Assembly: GCF_005377625.1 (NCBI RefSeq)
Contig: NZ_CP040098.1
Location: forward strand, 3,285,001 to 3,349,000
Direction of reading: 5' to 3'
Source: Desulfoglaeba alkanexedens ALDC
GTDB taxonomy: Bacteria > Desulfobacterota > Syntrophobacteria > Syntrophobacterales > DSM-9756
Length of the DNA: 64,000 nucleotides
Both the position numbers and the translations under genes were made by a program. Below are positions 1 to 8,735 of the stretch, one piece after another; position 1 is the stretch's first letter, and each line of letters starts with the position of its first letter. The notes under the pieces are model-generated. The model saw only the letters and a list, made by a program, of their open reading frames with translations. It was not told the origin of the DNA and searched no databases.

Positions 1-413
1 ACGCGGCCTTCGCCGTTTCGCTCGGGATCAGCGTGGTGTATCTTTTGAAAAAGAAAGACAATCCCGGACACGGCTCATCCGGCGTTCTCGGAATGTTTCC
101 GACATCCCGGCAGCTGGACGAACTGAACTATCAAATGATCCTTTTCGGGTTTCTCTGGCTTTCCGTGGGAATCCTCACGGGATCGGTCTGGGCGAACTCG
201 GCTTGGGGTTCCTACTGGAGTTGGGACCCGAAGGAAACGTGGTCGCTCATCACGTGGCTCATCTATGCGGCGGTGCTTCACGTGAGGGCCGTCCGAAGAT
301 GGCGTGGCAGAAAGGTGGCGTGGCTTTCCATGCTGGGGTTTGCATCGGTTCTGTTCACGTATTTCGGCGTAAACTTCCTTTTGAGCGGACTTCACAGCTA
401 CGCCGTGAAATAA
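1..413 (+). CDS. ccsB: Cytochrome c biogenesis protein CcsB/ResC family (3' end only)
   Basis: This is the C-terminal part of a heme-handling membrane protein of system II cytochrome c maturation; the reading frame is open at the window edge, so the true start lies upstream. About 136 residues are visible. The tryptophan-rich heme-binding signature is present ([13 protein letters not shown]), followed by hydrophobic segments and a last periplasm-proximal stretch ending GLHSYAVK. In the family this protein works with ResB/Ccs1 to carry heme across the membrane to apocytochrome c. A Tat export operon follows 125 bases later on the same strand. The family call is firm; CcsA, CcsB and ResC naming varies and cannot be settled from this fragment. 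Confidence 0.85.
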   Translation, partial: AAFAVSLGISVVYLLKKKDNPGHGSSGVLGMFPTSRQLDELNYQMILFGFLWLSVGILTGSVWANSAWGSYWSWDPKETWSLITWLIYAAVLHVRAVRRWRGRKVAWLSMLGFASVLFTYFGVNFLLSGLHSYAVK

Positions 414-538
414 TAAGGGAGCCGGGCGAAGGCCCGGGACGCATCATCCGGGAGTTCACAGAGAAGTCCCGGTCCGGCGAGACACCGCCCGGCGGCTCTA
501 CAAAACACCCGGACAACCTCACAAGGAGTCGAAAGGCC

Positions 539-958
539 ATGTTCGGCATCGGCTTTCCGGAATTGATCCTCATCTTTGCCGTTGCGCTCATCGTCGTGGG
601 ACCGGGCAAGCTGCCCGACCTCGCCCGCGCCCTGGGGCGCGGCCTCGCCGAATTTCGAAAAGCGACCGGCGACCTCAAAGAAACCTTCGAACAGGACGAA
701 ACAGTCCGGGAAATCAAGAAGGAATTTCATAGCGCTCAGAGTCAACTCCTGCTCGAACAGGGGACCCGTGACAAAGGCTTTGAAAAAACCGGCAAGGCCG
801 CCGCCTCGCCGCCTCGCGAACCGAGCGGCGAAGGAACGGCGCAAACCCCGGGGGCGACCCCGACTCCGCAGCGGTCGCCCGGAGCCACCGTCGCGGAAAG
901 ATCCGACGAGACGATCGAAGAACCCCCGGCTTCAGACCCCCCTGCGGAGAAGCAATGA
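539..958 (+). CDS. tatB: Sec-independent protein translocase subunit TatA/TatB
   Basis: A 139-residue Tat translocase subunit. The N terminus has the family plan: a short membrane helix (about residues 4-20), the hinge GPGKLP (21-26), an amphipathic helix rich in Arg/Glu, and a long Pro/Ala/Thr/Glu tail. Glu8 and the GP hinge are more like TatB than TatA, but in this lineage one protein can serve both roles. ATG at 539 is chosen because AAGGAG lies about 11 bases upstream and the conserved N terminus starts there; the same frame is open further upstream but is not family-like. The stop overlaps the tatC start by four bases (ATGA), so the two are translationally coupled. Confidence 0.9.
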   Translation: MFGIGFPELILIFAVALIVVGPGKLPDLARALGRGLAEFRKATGDLKETFEQDETVREIKKEFHSAQSQLLLEQGTRDKGFEKTGKAAASPPREPSGEGTAQTPGATPTPQRSPGATVAERSDETIEEPPASDPPAEKQ

Positions 959-1731
959 GTTCCGACGCGGGCAAGATGCCCTTCACCCAGCACCTGGAAG
1001 AACTCCGCCACCGGTTGATCATCTGCGCCGTGGCCGTGGGAATCGGCTTCCTGATCTCCTATTTCTTCAAAGAAAAGATCTTCGAAGTGCTGATCCGCCC
1101 TCTCATCGAGGCGTTGCCCGAAGACCAGGGCCAGACGTTGATCTATACGGCTCCTCACGAGGCCTTTCTCACGTACCTCAAGGTATCCTTCCTGGCCGGG
1201 GTCGGCCTGGCTGTTCCAGTAATCCTTTTCCAGTTCTGGCGCTTTATCGCCCCCGGTCTCTACGAAAACGAAAAGCGCTACATGTACCCGATCGTTTTTC
1301 TTTCTTCGTTTTTTTTTCTCGGAGGAGCGCTTTTCGGCTATTTCATCGTCTTTCCCTACGGTTTTCAGTTTTTCGCGTCCTTCGCCAACGACTATATCGC
1401 TCCCATGATCAGCACGAAGGAATTCCTTTCCTTTGCCGTACGCCTGCTCATCGCCTTCGGCCTGGTTTTTGAGCTCCCCCTGGTCACGTTCTTTCTGGCC
1501 AAACTGGGGTTGATCAGTTCGACGTTTCTACGCAGGCAGCGTAAGTATGCCATTTTGCTGATCTTCATCGTAGCGGCCATCCTTACCCCGCCGGACGTGT
1601 TCACGCAAATGCTCATGGCCCTGCCGCTTCTGATTCTCTACGAGATGAGTGTCTGGATCGCCCACTTTTTCGGGCGCAAGCCCGTCACAGAGGAGACCGC
1701 GGAAAAGGGGAAATCCGAATCACCGGCTTGA
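955..1731 (+). CDS. tatC: Sec-independent protein translocase TatC
   Basis: A 258-residue inner-membrane receptor of the twin-arginine export path, which moves folded proteins (often with bound cofactors such as the Fe-S and molybdenum enzymes of anaerobes). The N-terminal signature [10 protein letters not shown] near residues 10-19 and six hydrophobic segments fit TatC in both order and length. It overlaps tatA/B by four bases. The end is charged and cytoplasmic. Ordinary in every visible respect. Confidence 0.96.
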   Translation: MSSDAGKMPFTQHLEELRHRLIICAVAVGIGFLISYFFKEKIFEVLIRPLIEALPEDQGQTLIYTAPHEAFLTYLKVSFLAGVGLAVPVILFQFWRFIAPGLYENEKRYMYPIVFLSSFFFLGGALFGYFIVFPYGFQFFASFANDYIAPMISTKEFLSFAVRLLIAFGLVFELPLVTFFLAKLGLISSTFLRRQRKYAILLIFIVAAILTPPDVFTQMLMALPLLILYEMSVWIAHFFGRKPVTEETAEKGKSESPA

Positions 1732-1841
1732 CCTTTTTCCGTTGAGCCGCCAAGATGTCATGGCGGTCGTTGCCGTCACGGCGCGGCGGCCGCGATGCTT
1801 TGTCCACTCAAGCGGTTGAAACGGCTTTGGAGAGGCTTCAG

Positions 1842-2513
1842 ATGGAGCGGATCATTCTGGTAGTGGCGACGCGAAATAAAGGCAAGTCCAGGGAAATCAG
1901 GAACGCCCTCAATGGATGCCCTGTGGACATCAAGGATCTGAACGACTTCGGCCCGATTCCGGAAGTGGAGGAAGACGGCGATACCTTCGACGACAACGCT
2001 TACAAGAAGGCCCACTTCACGGCCAAGGTCCTGGGGGTTCCCGCGCTGGCCGACGATTCGGGGCTGGAAGTGGAGGCGCTCGGCGGCGCCCCAGGGGTCT
2101 ATTCCTCCCGGTACGCGGGTCCCGGCGCCACGGACTCGGAAAACAACGCGAAGCTCCTGGAAGCGCTGCGGGGCCGAAACGACCGTAAAGCCCGCTTTGT
2201 CTGCGTGCTTTCCCTCGCGGTCCCGATGGGTTACGCCCTGACCTACGAAGCCGCCTGCGAAGGGATCATCCTGGAGGCCCCCCGAGGCGACGGCGGGTTC
2301 GGCTATGATCCTCTCTTTTATTACCCGCCCTTGAAAAAGACTTTTGCCGAGATGACGCCGGAAGAGAAATTTTCGGTCAGCCATCGTGGAAAGGCCTTGA
2401 AAGAACTTCAAGAGGAATTCGATAAGGTCATGGTGTGGGTACGCCAGCGGCTCGAAGAAGAAAGGCGGTGGCGATTGGGTGAAATGTGCGTCGAGGCTCC
2501 AAACGACGAGTGA
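1842..2513 (+). CDS. rdgB: XTP/dITP diphosphatase (RdgB/HAM1 family)
   Basis: A house-cleaning enzyme that hydrolyses non-canonical purine triphosphates (XTP, dITP, ITP) to monophosphate and pyrophosphate. Visible family motifs are TRNKGKSREI near the N terminus, ADDSGLEVEAL around residues 70-80, and VSHRGKALKEL near the C terminus. ATG at 1842 is preferred over upstream in-frame starts because GGAGAGG lies about 8 bases before it and the protein then begins in family style (ILVVATRN). At 223 residues it is slightly longer than the usual 195-205 because of a charged C-terminal tail after the core. It lies 110 bases after tatC on the same strand. Confidence 0.93.
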   Translation: MERIILVVATRNKGKSREIRNALNGCPVDIKDLNDFGPIPEVEEDGDTFDDNAYKKAHFTAKVLGVPALADDSGLEVEALGGAPGVYSSRYAGPGATDSENNAKLLEALRGRNDRKARFVCVLSLAVPMGYALTYEAACEGIILEAPRGDGGFGYDPLFYYPPLKKTFAEMTPEEKFSVSHRGKALKELQEEFDKVMVWVRQRLEEERRWRLGEMCVEAPNDE

Positions 2514-2538
2514 CCCGTCCTCGCTATTGTAGGGCCCC

Positions 2539-2754
2539 ATGACTCCGACCCCCGACACAACCGCCTTCCGCAAGGAAATCGAAGCCGTGCTTCGCAGCTC
2601 GCGCGACTCGGGCCTTCCGCCGCGGCGGCGGCTTATGGACCAGGCGAAAAACGTTTCGGAGTTCCTGAGTTTCCTGCTCTTTAACTGGAAGCCCGGACCC
2701 GGGGGGCGGAAGGTGATGAAGCCTCGGCCTGAAGACGTTCACCGTGAGCCGTAG
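2539..2754 (+). CDS. Small hypothetical protein
   Basis: A 71-residue basic reading frame with no family I recognise. It looks helical (RKEIEAVLRSSRDS, LMDQAKNVSEFLSFLLF) and ends in a Pro/Gly/Arg-rich tail. The ribosome-binding site is weak (GTAGGG). Its 3' end overlaps the convergent NifU-like gene by 16 bases. It may be a real short gene downstream of rdgB or a chance frame; composition alone cannot decide. Confidence 0.35.
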   Translation: MTPTPDTTAFRKEIEAVLRSSRDSGLPPRRRLMDQAKNVSEFLSFLLFNWKPGPGGRKVMKPRPEDVHREP

Positions 2755-3164
2755 ATACGCTTGAGCGGGTTTTTCCGCGATTCCCGCGCATCGGCAAGCG
2801 CCAGGTACAAGGCGCCCACCGCCAGTTCGGCGCAGTGGTGTTGGCTCTTCGGCAGCGTTTTGAGAAACCCGATGACGTCACCGGGCGTGACCTCCCATGC
2901 CTCATCCAGCGTTCTTCCTTCAACCAGATGGATCACCGTATTGGCGCTGGCGACGGTATGCAGGCAGCCGTCGGTTTCGAAGGAGGCGCTCCGGATGGTA
3001 TCGTTGTCGAGTACGAGAAAGATTTCCACCGTGTCGCCGCATGCCCCCGTTTTTCGGCCGCGGCCGTCGGGTTTCAACGGTACCTCCCGCTTGTCGGTGC
3101 GGAAGGCCATCTCCAGGAATTCAATTGAATGACGCTGCCAGAAATCCATTGTACTTGCATCCAT
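2739..3164 (-). CDS. NifU/IscU-like iron-sulfur cluster scaffold protein
   Basis: A 141-residue protein of the IscU/NifU N-terminal family, which holds a nascent Fe-S cluster before transfer to apo-proteins. The three expected cysteines are present: Cys42 in GACGDT, Cys67 in TDGCLHTVAS and Cys111 in QHHCAELA. They match the IscU pattern in spacing, and the first is followed by Asp as usual. GAAAGG lies just upstream of the chosen ATG. No cysteine desulfurase gene is adjacent, so it may be a stand-alone scaffold of the kind common in anaerobes. It is divergent from the phosphofructokinase gene. Confidence 0.82.
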   Translation of the reverse strand: MDASTMDFWQRHSIEFLEMAFRTDKREVPLKPDGRGRKTGACGDTVEIFLVLDNDTIRSASFETDGCLHTVASANTVIHLVEGRTLDEAWEVTPGDVIGFLKTLPKSQHHCAELAVGALYLALADARESRKNPLKRIYGSR

Positions 3165-3358
3165 AGACCGCCTTTCTTTAAAATAGGAAGAAAGAAAACA
3201 GCTTCGCGTGCAAGCCTTTGATCCCGTTGTTTCCGTTACCGGATCCCGAGAACGTTCATCTCTTATCTTGCGGTTTCTCGTGCGGTTTGGCTAGTATGTA
3301 AAATCGACGGCTGCAGCTGTCACGGAACCCCCTGAGCGCACCAAATGGAGGAAGAACC

Positions 3359-4534
3359 ATGTCCCTCGCTGAACGCGGACCGACCATCGTTGGCATCTTG
3401 ACGGGAGGTGGAGACGTGCCCGGCCTGAATCCGTGCATCAAGGCCCTGGTATATCGATGCGTGGATGAAGGCTACCAAGTCCTGGGCATACGCCGCGGCT
3501 GGGCCGGACTCCTGGACTACGACGGCGCCGATCCCGAGACGTTCGGCCGCTGCTTCCAATGGCTGGAAAAAAATACCGTTCGCACCATCGACCGATCGGG
3601 CGGTACCTACCTGCACACGTCCCGCACCAACCCGGCGGCCGTTCGCTTCAAGGAATGCCCCGACTTCCTGAAATCCCACTACGACAATCCCGAGGGAAAG
3701 AAGGACTTTACCGGCCACATCCTTCAAAACCTTGAAAAGCTCGGCGTATCGCTCCTGATCGCCATCGGCGGGGACGACACCCTGAGTTACGCCGCGCGCC
3801 TCCACATGGAAGGGTTTGCGGTTCTCGCCATCCCGAAGACCATGGACAACGACGTCTTCGGAACCGACTACTGCATCGGGTTTTCGACGGCGATCACACG
3901 AAGTGTCAATTTCATTCACGCCCTTCGGACGTCGACGGGTTCGCACGAACGGATCGCCGTCGTTGAACTTTTCGGGCGAAACTGCGGCGAAACAAGTCTG
4001 ATCAGCGCCTATCTCGCGGCGGTGGACCGTGCCATCATCAGCGAGGTGCCCTTCGATCCTCATCGGCTGGGCGAGCTGATCATGGACGACAAGCGAAGAA
4101 ATCCTAGCAATTACGCCATGATGACCATAAGCGAAGGCGCGACCATGGTGGGAGGCTCGGTCCTGGAGTACGGAGACACTGACGCCTACGGCCATCGCAA
4201 ACTCGGCGGAATCGGCATGCTGACCGGCGAGATCCTGAAGAAGATCACGGGCGAGGGCATCATATACCAGCAGCTGTCGTATCTGATGCGAAGCGGCGCT
4301 CCCGATTCGCTGGACCTCATGGTGGCGGTCAACTTCGCCAACATCGCCATCGATCTGGCGCTCAGAAAAAACTTCGGCCGGATGGTTTCGCTCAGCAAGG
4401 GCACTTATACCGATATGCCCATCAGCATCATCACCGCCGGCCAGAAGCGGGTGGATATCCACGAGCTTTACGACGTCAACCAGTACCGGCCCAAGGTGCG
4501 GCACGTGATGGGAAAGCCCATGTTTCTGTATTAA
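3359..4534 (+). CDS. pfkA: 6-phosphofructokinase, predicted pyrophosphate-dependent
   Basis: A 391-residue PfkA-superfamily enzyme converting fructose 6-phosphate to fructose 1,6-bisphosphate. The start is set by a strong GGAGGAAG site 6 bases upstream. Two positions indicate the phosphoryl donor. The GGDxx loop reads GGDDT (about residues 137-141), with Asp where ATP enzymes have Gly, and the catalytic loop reads PKTMDND (about 159-165), with Lys where ATP enzymes have Gly. Both are the known marks of PPi-dependent or mixed-group PFKs. With pyrophosphate the reaction is near equilibrium and can also run towards gluconeogenesis. The phosphate-binding start [13 protein letters not shown] is intact. 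Confidence 0.93.
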   Translation: MSLAERGPTIVGILTGGGDVPGLNPCIKALVYRCVDEGYQVLGIRRGWAGLLDYDGADPETFGRCFQWLEKNTVRTIDRSGGTYLHTSRTNPAAVRFKECPDFLKSHYDNPEGKKDFTGHILQNLEKLGVSLLIAIGGDDTLSYAARLHMEGFAVLAIPKTMDNDVFGTDYCIGFSTAITRSVNFIHALRTSTGSHERIAVVELFGRNCGETSLISAYLAAVDRAIISEVPFDPHRLGELIMDDKRRNPSNYAMMTISEGATMVGGSVLEYGDTDAYGHRKLGGIGMLTGEILKKITGEGIIYQQLSYLMRSGAPDSLDLMVAVNFANIAIDLALRKNFGRMVSLSKGTYTDMPISIITAGQKRVDIHELYDVNQYRPKVRHVMGKPMFLY

Positions 4535-4604
4535 GGGCCCACCCCCAGCCCTCTCTCTCAAGGGAGGGCGTTCTCGGACGGGCTCCTGGCCACAGAGTTT
4601 GGAC

Positions 4605-5174
4605 TCACTCCAGCTGCGCACGCTCCCTGGCGATTTCCGCCAGGGTTTCTCTGTGGGCGAGCACCTCCTCCACATTTTCGATTCTTTGTTTTCTCTTTCC
4701 CGGAAGTTCCAGGTACCGGGTGGACTTGAAGTTGAGGTAAAAGCGGCAGAGCCATTTTCTGGGATCGCCGTCCAGGACGATGCTCGTGTAGTTTTTGGTT
4801 TCCCGGGGAACCACGGTGGTTCCAGGCGGGACATGGCCGCGGATGAGTTCTCCCACCAGGGCGACGGCCCTGTGCCTTGGATCCTCCGCGGTGCCCTCGC
4901 CCCCCGCTGCGGCGATGGAAGCCGAACCGGAGGCGGGCGGAGCTTGAACCGGTTCGCAGGCGGCGGTGCCTTGAACTTCCGCGAGAAGACCCTCAGCATT
5001 TGCGGCGGGAGTTGAGGCGGGGGTGGTCTTCGGTGCCGGCTCGGCCGCGCCCTTGCCGCCTTTTGCGGCCGCCGAGGACCTCTTGGAGGCTTTGGCCTTT
5101 CGCGGCCCGGATGTTCGCCGAGTCAGGATATACATTCCGCAAAGCCCAATACCGAAAAAGAGCCACGTCTCCAT
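4605..5174 (-). CDS. Membrane-anchored hypothetical protein with Ala/Pro linker
   Basis: A 189-residue protein with three visible parts: one N-terminal membrane helix (WLFFGIGLCGMYIL, residues 4-17) followed by basic residues; a low-complexity Ala/Pro/Lys/Gly linker (about 25-100); and a folded C-terminal part (about 105-189) containing KNYTSIVLDGDPRKWLCRF and a charged helical end. The RKWLCRFYLN stretch resembles a small domain found appended to type I restriction-like and other DNA-associated proteins, but this likeness is weak and I assign no function. The topology suggests a cytoplasmic domain tethered to the inner membrane. It converges with pfkA, which ends 70 bases away. Confidence 0.6.
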   Translation of the reverse strand: METWLFFGIGLCGMYILTRRTSGPRKAKASKRSSAAAKGGKGAAEPAPKTTPASTPAANAEGLLAEVQGTAACEPVQAPPASGSASIAAAGGEGTAEDPRHRAVALVGELIRGHVPPGTTVVPRETKNYTSIVLDGDPRKWLCRFYLNFKSTRYLELPGKRKQRIENVEEVLAHRETLAEIARERAQLE

Positions 5175-5572
5175 GTCCCATCCTCGCCGCCTGGGTTTCC
5201 GATTCCTCGCCGTGTAGATACGGTACGTTTTTTCTAGACGAGGGTCTCAGCGCTGTCAACCGATTCGGGCCATCTTAGTCAAGATATTTCAGATTGTTAG
5301 CCATAGGTCTGCGCCGGCAGGCTGAAGCGTGTCTCCTCTGGGGTCCTTCGAAAGGAGCTGACCGGAAGCGGCTGGAGCACCGCCGTCAATTCCTGGTCGC
5401 AACAGAGCGTCCATGGAGACGTTGGGCGGGTGGAATGCAGGGAAACGCCGGGGAGCCGGAACATCGGAGGATCGATCCGCTGCAAAGAGATCGACGACGT
5501 CCGCTGACAAAGCAACTCCCCGGTGGCCTCTGGGCGGCATCGCACAGGCTGCGGCCCCGCTTCACCGCCTGC
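5175..5572. other. Intergenic stretch, no gene recognised
   Basis: About 400 bases between two minus-strand genes. Several short frames are open on both strands but none has a convincing start site or family-like protein. I see no RNA gene or strong terminator here. Confidence 0.5.
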
Positions 5573-5764
5573 TCATTTGCGGACGGAGAAAAAGGAATCC
5601 GACTTGCAGTCGCCCGACTGTTCCTTCATCTGACATTCGCGGCAGCGTTCCCCGTATTCCGGTTGAGTGTGGCGCGTGATAATGTTGCTTCCGCTGGGAT
5701 ACTGGGAACAGTTGGTGCACCAGTGCCACACGTTACTGTCTTCCTTTCGACGATACACCGCCAT
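5573..5764 (-). CDS. Small Cys-rich protein, predicted zinc ribbon
   Basis: A 63-residue protein starting MAVYRRKED. ATG at 5764 is chosen because AAGGAGG lies 6 bases upstream; the frame is open further but has no other supported start. Two CxxC pairs (WCTNCSQYP and CRECQMK) separated by about 27 residues suggest one structural zinc site. Small proteins of this plan (HWCxNC ... CxxC) recur in Desulfobacterota and Actinobacteria, to my memory without a known role. It is a single gene upstream of the tRNA-Leu promoter on the other strand. Confidence 0.7.
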   Translation of the reverse strand: MAVYRRKEDSNVWHWCTNCSQYPSGSNIITRHTQPEYGERCRECQMKEQSGDCKSDSFFSVRK

Positions 5765-6078
5765 GCCGAACCTCCTTTTCTGGTGACACAAACTGGATCC
5801 GGTGAGCCGTCCGCATGGATGATGTTCCCTACGAACCATTTGAAAATATCATAGCAAGGCTCGCCGTGGATTACCAGATCCCAGTTTCTGCGGATAAAGA
5901 AAGGAAAGAGCAGGCGGAGGTAGGCGAAGGCGGCAATTCCCGACCGCCGAGTCCGCCATCGGGCGGTGCGGCGAACCTCGGGATCAGGGGGGTCCGCGCT
6001 GCCGCCTCAGGCTGGCACACCGGCATCCGCCCGTCCGGGAAGCGGTCGGCAACGCCTTGGAAATCTAAAGCTTTTCCC

Positions 6079-6108
6079 TTGACACTCCTTTGACCGTGCG
6101 ATTAGAAA
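6079..6108 (+). promoter_or_regulatory. Predicted sigma-70 promoter for tRNA-Leu
   Basis: TTGACA (6079-6084), an 18-base spacer and TAGAAA (6103-6108) place a start near 6115, 20 bases before the tRNA. The -35 is a perfect consensus. Read-through into tig is possible because no clear terminator with a U tract separates them. Confidence 0.6.
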
Positions 6109-6134
6109 TCATTTGCTTCGGATCGGAGCTTCGT

Positions 6135-6219
6135 GCGAGAGTGGCGGAATAGGCAGACGCACTGGACTTAGGATCCAGCGCCTCCGGGCTTGCGGGTTCG
6201 ACTCCCGCCTCTCGCACCA
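6135..6219 (+). tRNA. tRNA-Leu (anticodon TAG)
   Basis: An 85-base class II tRNA with encoded CCA. The acceptor stem pairs GCGAGAG with CTCTCGC. The anticodon stem CTGGA/TCCAG encloses the loop CTTAGGA, giving anticodon TAG for CUN leucine codons. A long variable arm follows, and the T arm is GCGGG/CCCGC around TTCGACT. Confidence 0.96.
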
Positions 6220-6266
6220 GGCGCTCCCGCAGCGGCCCTCGAAGGGGCCGGAAGCCACCGAGGCAG

Positions 6267-6291
6267 GGCCGACTTTACGGGAAAGTCGGCC
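6267..6291 (+). other. Perfect 10-bp hairpin between tRNA-Leu and tig
   Basis: GGCCGACTTT and AAAGTCGGCC form a perfect 10-bp stem with a 5-base loop, 47 bases after the tRNA and 48 bases before tig. No long U run follows, so it may be a processing or stability hairpin or a weak attenuator on a tRNA-tig transcript. Confidence 0.5.
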
Positions 6292-6339
6292 GAAAGGGGA
6301 TTTTCAATCGTATTCACTTCAGCAAAGAAAGGTCTTGGC

Positions 6340-7659
6340 GTGGAAATGAAGGTTTCCGTTACCGACCTGAGTTCGACTCAAAAGAGGCTCGAGATCGAGG
6401 TTCCCGCGAACCGGATGAAGCAGGAACTGGACAAGCGCTATCGCGATCTGGCCAAGAACGTTCGCATCAAGGGCTTCCGCCCCGGGAAGGTGCCTCGAAA
6501 GATCCTCCAATCCTATTACGGCAAGAATGTTGAAAGTGAAGTTTCCAGCCAGGTCATCCAGGAAACCTACCCCAAGGCGATTCAGGAAGCGGCCATCAAG
6601 CCCTTGGTGGAAGCCGATATCGAAGAAATACACTTCGCTGACGAAGGCACCTTCACCTATGCCGCGATCGTGGAAGTGAGCCCGCCCTTCGAGTTGCCCG
6701 AGTACAAGGGGCTGAAGATCGAAAAACGGGCGGCGGCTGTGACCGACGAGCAGGTTCTCGAGGAATTGCAGGAGCTGCGCCAGCGGCACGCCCAGCTCCA
6801 GAGCCTGGAAGAGGACCGGCCGATCCGGGAAGGCGATGTGGTGGTGGTGGATTTCACGCCCTGGGTCGACGACGCGGTCTTTGAAAGAGGCAAGGCCGAT
6901 GATTATATGTTGGAGGTGGGTCTGAAGCAGCTCCATGCCGCGTTCGACGAAAGCCTTCTAGGCCGCCGGGAGGGCGAGTCCTTTTCTTTCGAAATCGACT
7001 ATCCCGCGGATGCACCCACCAAGGAAATCGCCGGCAAGCGTGTCCGCTTCGAAGTGACGGTCAAAGAGGTGAAGGCGAAGATTCTCCCGGATCTGGATGA
7101 CGATTTAGCCAAAGAAGTAGGAGATTATGAAACGCTGGAGGAATTGAAGGAAGCCACTCGAAGCCGGCTGGCCGAAATCGCGGAAAAGGGGCTCCGGGCG
7201 GAAACCCGGGGAAGGATCATGGAAGAGCTGGTCAAGCGTGCGTCGTTCGATCTTTCTCCCAAGGTGATCGACCGGGAAGTGGACTTTCTTGTCGAGCAGT
7301 TTGTGAGCCAGTTTCAAAGACAGGGGCTGAACATCGACCCGGAGGCCTTCAAGGCCCCCGAGGTGCGGGCGGAATACAGGCCCCAAGCCGAGCGGAACCT
7401 GCGCTGGCGTCTCATCGCCAACCGCATCGCCGCCCAGGAAGGCATCGAACTTGACGAAGACGAACTGGAGGCGATCTACGCCGAGGTAGCCCGAGTGATG
7501 CGAACCACCGTGGAAAAGGTGCGTGACGCTTACGCGGAAACCCCCGTGATCGAACAGATGAAGGAAAGCAAGCTCCATGAAAAGGTCATGGAGTTCCTGG
7601 AAGCATCGGCCGTCTTCATCGAACCCGCCGAAGGCGGCTCGGAACAGAACGAGGAGTGA
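6340..7659 (+). CDS. tig: Trigger factor, ribosome-associated chaperone and peptidyl-prolyl isomerase
   Basis: About 439 residues, the usual length for trigger factor. The N-terminal ribosome-binding domain carries the signature GFRPGKVPR (near residues 45-53). A central FKBP-type isomerase domain spans about 160-245 and a helical C-terminal chaperone domain completes it. GTG at 6340 is favoured by AAAGG 7 bases upstream; ATG at 6346 gives the more family-like start MKVSV and cannot be excluded. clpP follows three bases after the stop, so tig and clpP are one transcript, as in many bacteria. Confidence 0.95.
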   Translation: MEMKVSVTDLSSTQKRLEIEVPANRMKQELDKRYRDLAKNVRIKGFRPGKVPRKILQSYYGKNVESEVSSQVIQETYPKAIQEAAIKPLVEADIEEIHFADEGTFTYAAIVEVSPPFELPEYKGLKIEKRAAAVTDEQVLEELQELRQRHAQLQSLEEDRPIREGDVVVVDFTPWVDDAVFERGKADDYMLEVGLKQLHAAFDESLLGRREGESFSFEIDYPADAPTKEIAGKRVRFEVTVKEVKAKILPDLDDDLAKEVGDYETLEELKEATRSRLAEIAEKGLRAETRGRIMEELVKRASFDLSPKVIDREVDFLVEQFVSQFQRQGLNIDPEAFKAPEVRAEYRPQAERNLRWRLIANRIAAQEGIELDEDELEAIYAEVARVMRTTVEKVRDAYAETPVIEQMKESKLHEKVMEFLEASAVFIEPAEGGSEQNEE

Positions 7660-7662
7660 TCA

Positions 7663-8268
7663 ATGTCTCTCATACCCATCGTGATCGAACAGAGCAGCCG
7701 TGGAGAACGTGCTTTCGACATTTATTCCAGGCTCTTGCGGGATCGGATCATTTTCTTGGGAACAGCGGTCACCGACGACGTGGCCAACGTGATCATTGCA
7801 CAGATGCTTTTCCTCGAATCCGAAGACCCCGACAAGGACATCCACTTTTATATCAACTCCCCCGGCGGCCTGGTGACGGCGGGACTCGCCATCTATGACA
7901 CCATGCAGTACATCAAGCCGGACGTTTCGACGCTGTGCATGGGCCAGGCGGCGAGTATGGCGGCGGTGCTTCTGGCGGCGGGGGTCAAGGGGAAGCGCTT
8001 CGCCCTCCCCCACGCCCGCATCATGCTGCATCAGCCCATGGGCGGATTTCAGGGCCAAGCCACCGACGTGGACATTCAGGCCCGGGAAATTCTGAGACTG
8101 CGCGAGGAACTCAACGAGATCCTGGTCCGGCACACCGGAAAGCCCATCGAGCAGATCCAAAGAGACACCGATCGGGACTTCTACATGTCCGGGGTACAGG
8201 CCTGCGACTACGGCTTGGTGGACGAAGTGATTTCACAGCGACAGGATGCGGGAAAGAAGGACCGCTAG
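7663..8268 (+). CDS. clpP: ATP-dependent Clp protease proteolytic subunit
   Basis: A 201-residue serine protease subunit forming the double-heptamer chamber used with ClpX. Ser in GQAASMAAV (about residue 98) and His in MLHQPMGG (about 123) are the catalytic pair; the Asp lies in the helical region after them. GAGGAG lies at the tig stop and serves as ribosome-binding site. It is followed by about 470 non-coding bases before clpX. Confidence 0.98.
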   Translation: MSLIPIVIEQSSRGERAFDIYSRLLRDRIIFLGTAVTDDVANVIIAQMLFLESEDPDKDIHFYINSPGGLVTAGLAIYDTMQYIKPDVSTLCMGQAASMAAVLLAAGVKGKRFALPHARIMLHQPMGGFQGQATDVDIQAREILRLREELNEILVRHTGKPIEQIQRDTDRDFYMSGVQACDYGLVDEVISQRQDAGKKDR

Positions 8269-8310
8269 GGGCGCATCGGCCGTATGGGGCATTGATCGGC
8301 CGGGTTTCAG

Positions 8311-8344
8311 GGGGAAGCGGCACGTTGAGAGCCTCTTCCCCTTT
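8311..8344 (+). terminator. Possible weak terminator after clpP
   Basis: GGGGAAG (8311-8317) and CTTCCCC (8335-8341) can pair around a 17-base loop, followed by only TTT. This is weak, but its place just after clpP and before a separate clpX promoter fits. I see no gene in the rest of the 8269-8583 stretch. Confidence 0.3.
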
Positions 8345-8583
8345 CCATTTGGGCGACTTGGGTGCCGCAGGCGGTGCCCGCAGTCCGTGGGGCCCGTGGC
8401 GCGTTTCTTGCTTTGCCAAACCGCGCAATTTGCACTAGAATAAGAAGCAAATGCCCACAAGGCAGGAATCCTTGGCGGCGCCCGTCGCGGAATCGCAGCG
8501 GGCGGTTGGAGTTGTGCCGTCCCGGCAAGCCTTCCGCGGCATTGTGCCGGAAGGCGGAGGCGATGGAATTGCTCATGCGGCCG

Positions 8584-8612
8584 TTGAATCGAGCCGATTC
8601 AATCGTTATGAT
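8584..8612 (+). promoter_or_regulatory. Predicted clpX-lon promoter with overlapping palindrome
   Basis: TTGAAT (8584-8589), a 17-base spacer and TATGAT (8607-8612) form a good sigma-70 promoter, predicting a start near 8619 and a leader of about 115 bases to clpX. The -35 and early spacer are also a perfect inverted repeat, TTGAATCG-AGC-CGATTCAA (8584-8602), a natural place for a repressor to bind. Confidence 0.55.
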
Positions 8613-8735
8613 TAGTAGCAGTCAAGGTAATGCCATAGTCGAGGCGAAGGCGACAGGAACCGGGTCTTCTGCCGCTGCAGCGGGTGGACCTCAGGCGCCT
8701 CGGCATTGATCGATGAAGACCCCAGGAGGAATGGG

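Noticed and set aside
3320-4999. A 559-codon minus-strand frame opposite the phosphofructokinase
   Set aside because: It overlaps a clear gene on the other strand and lacks any recognisable domain.
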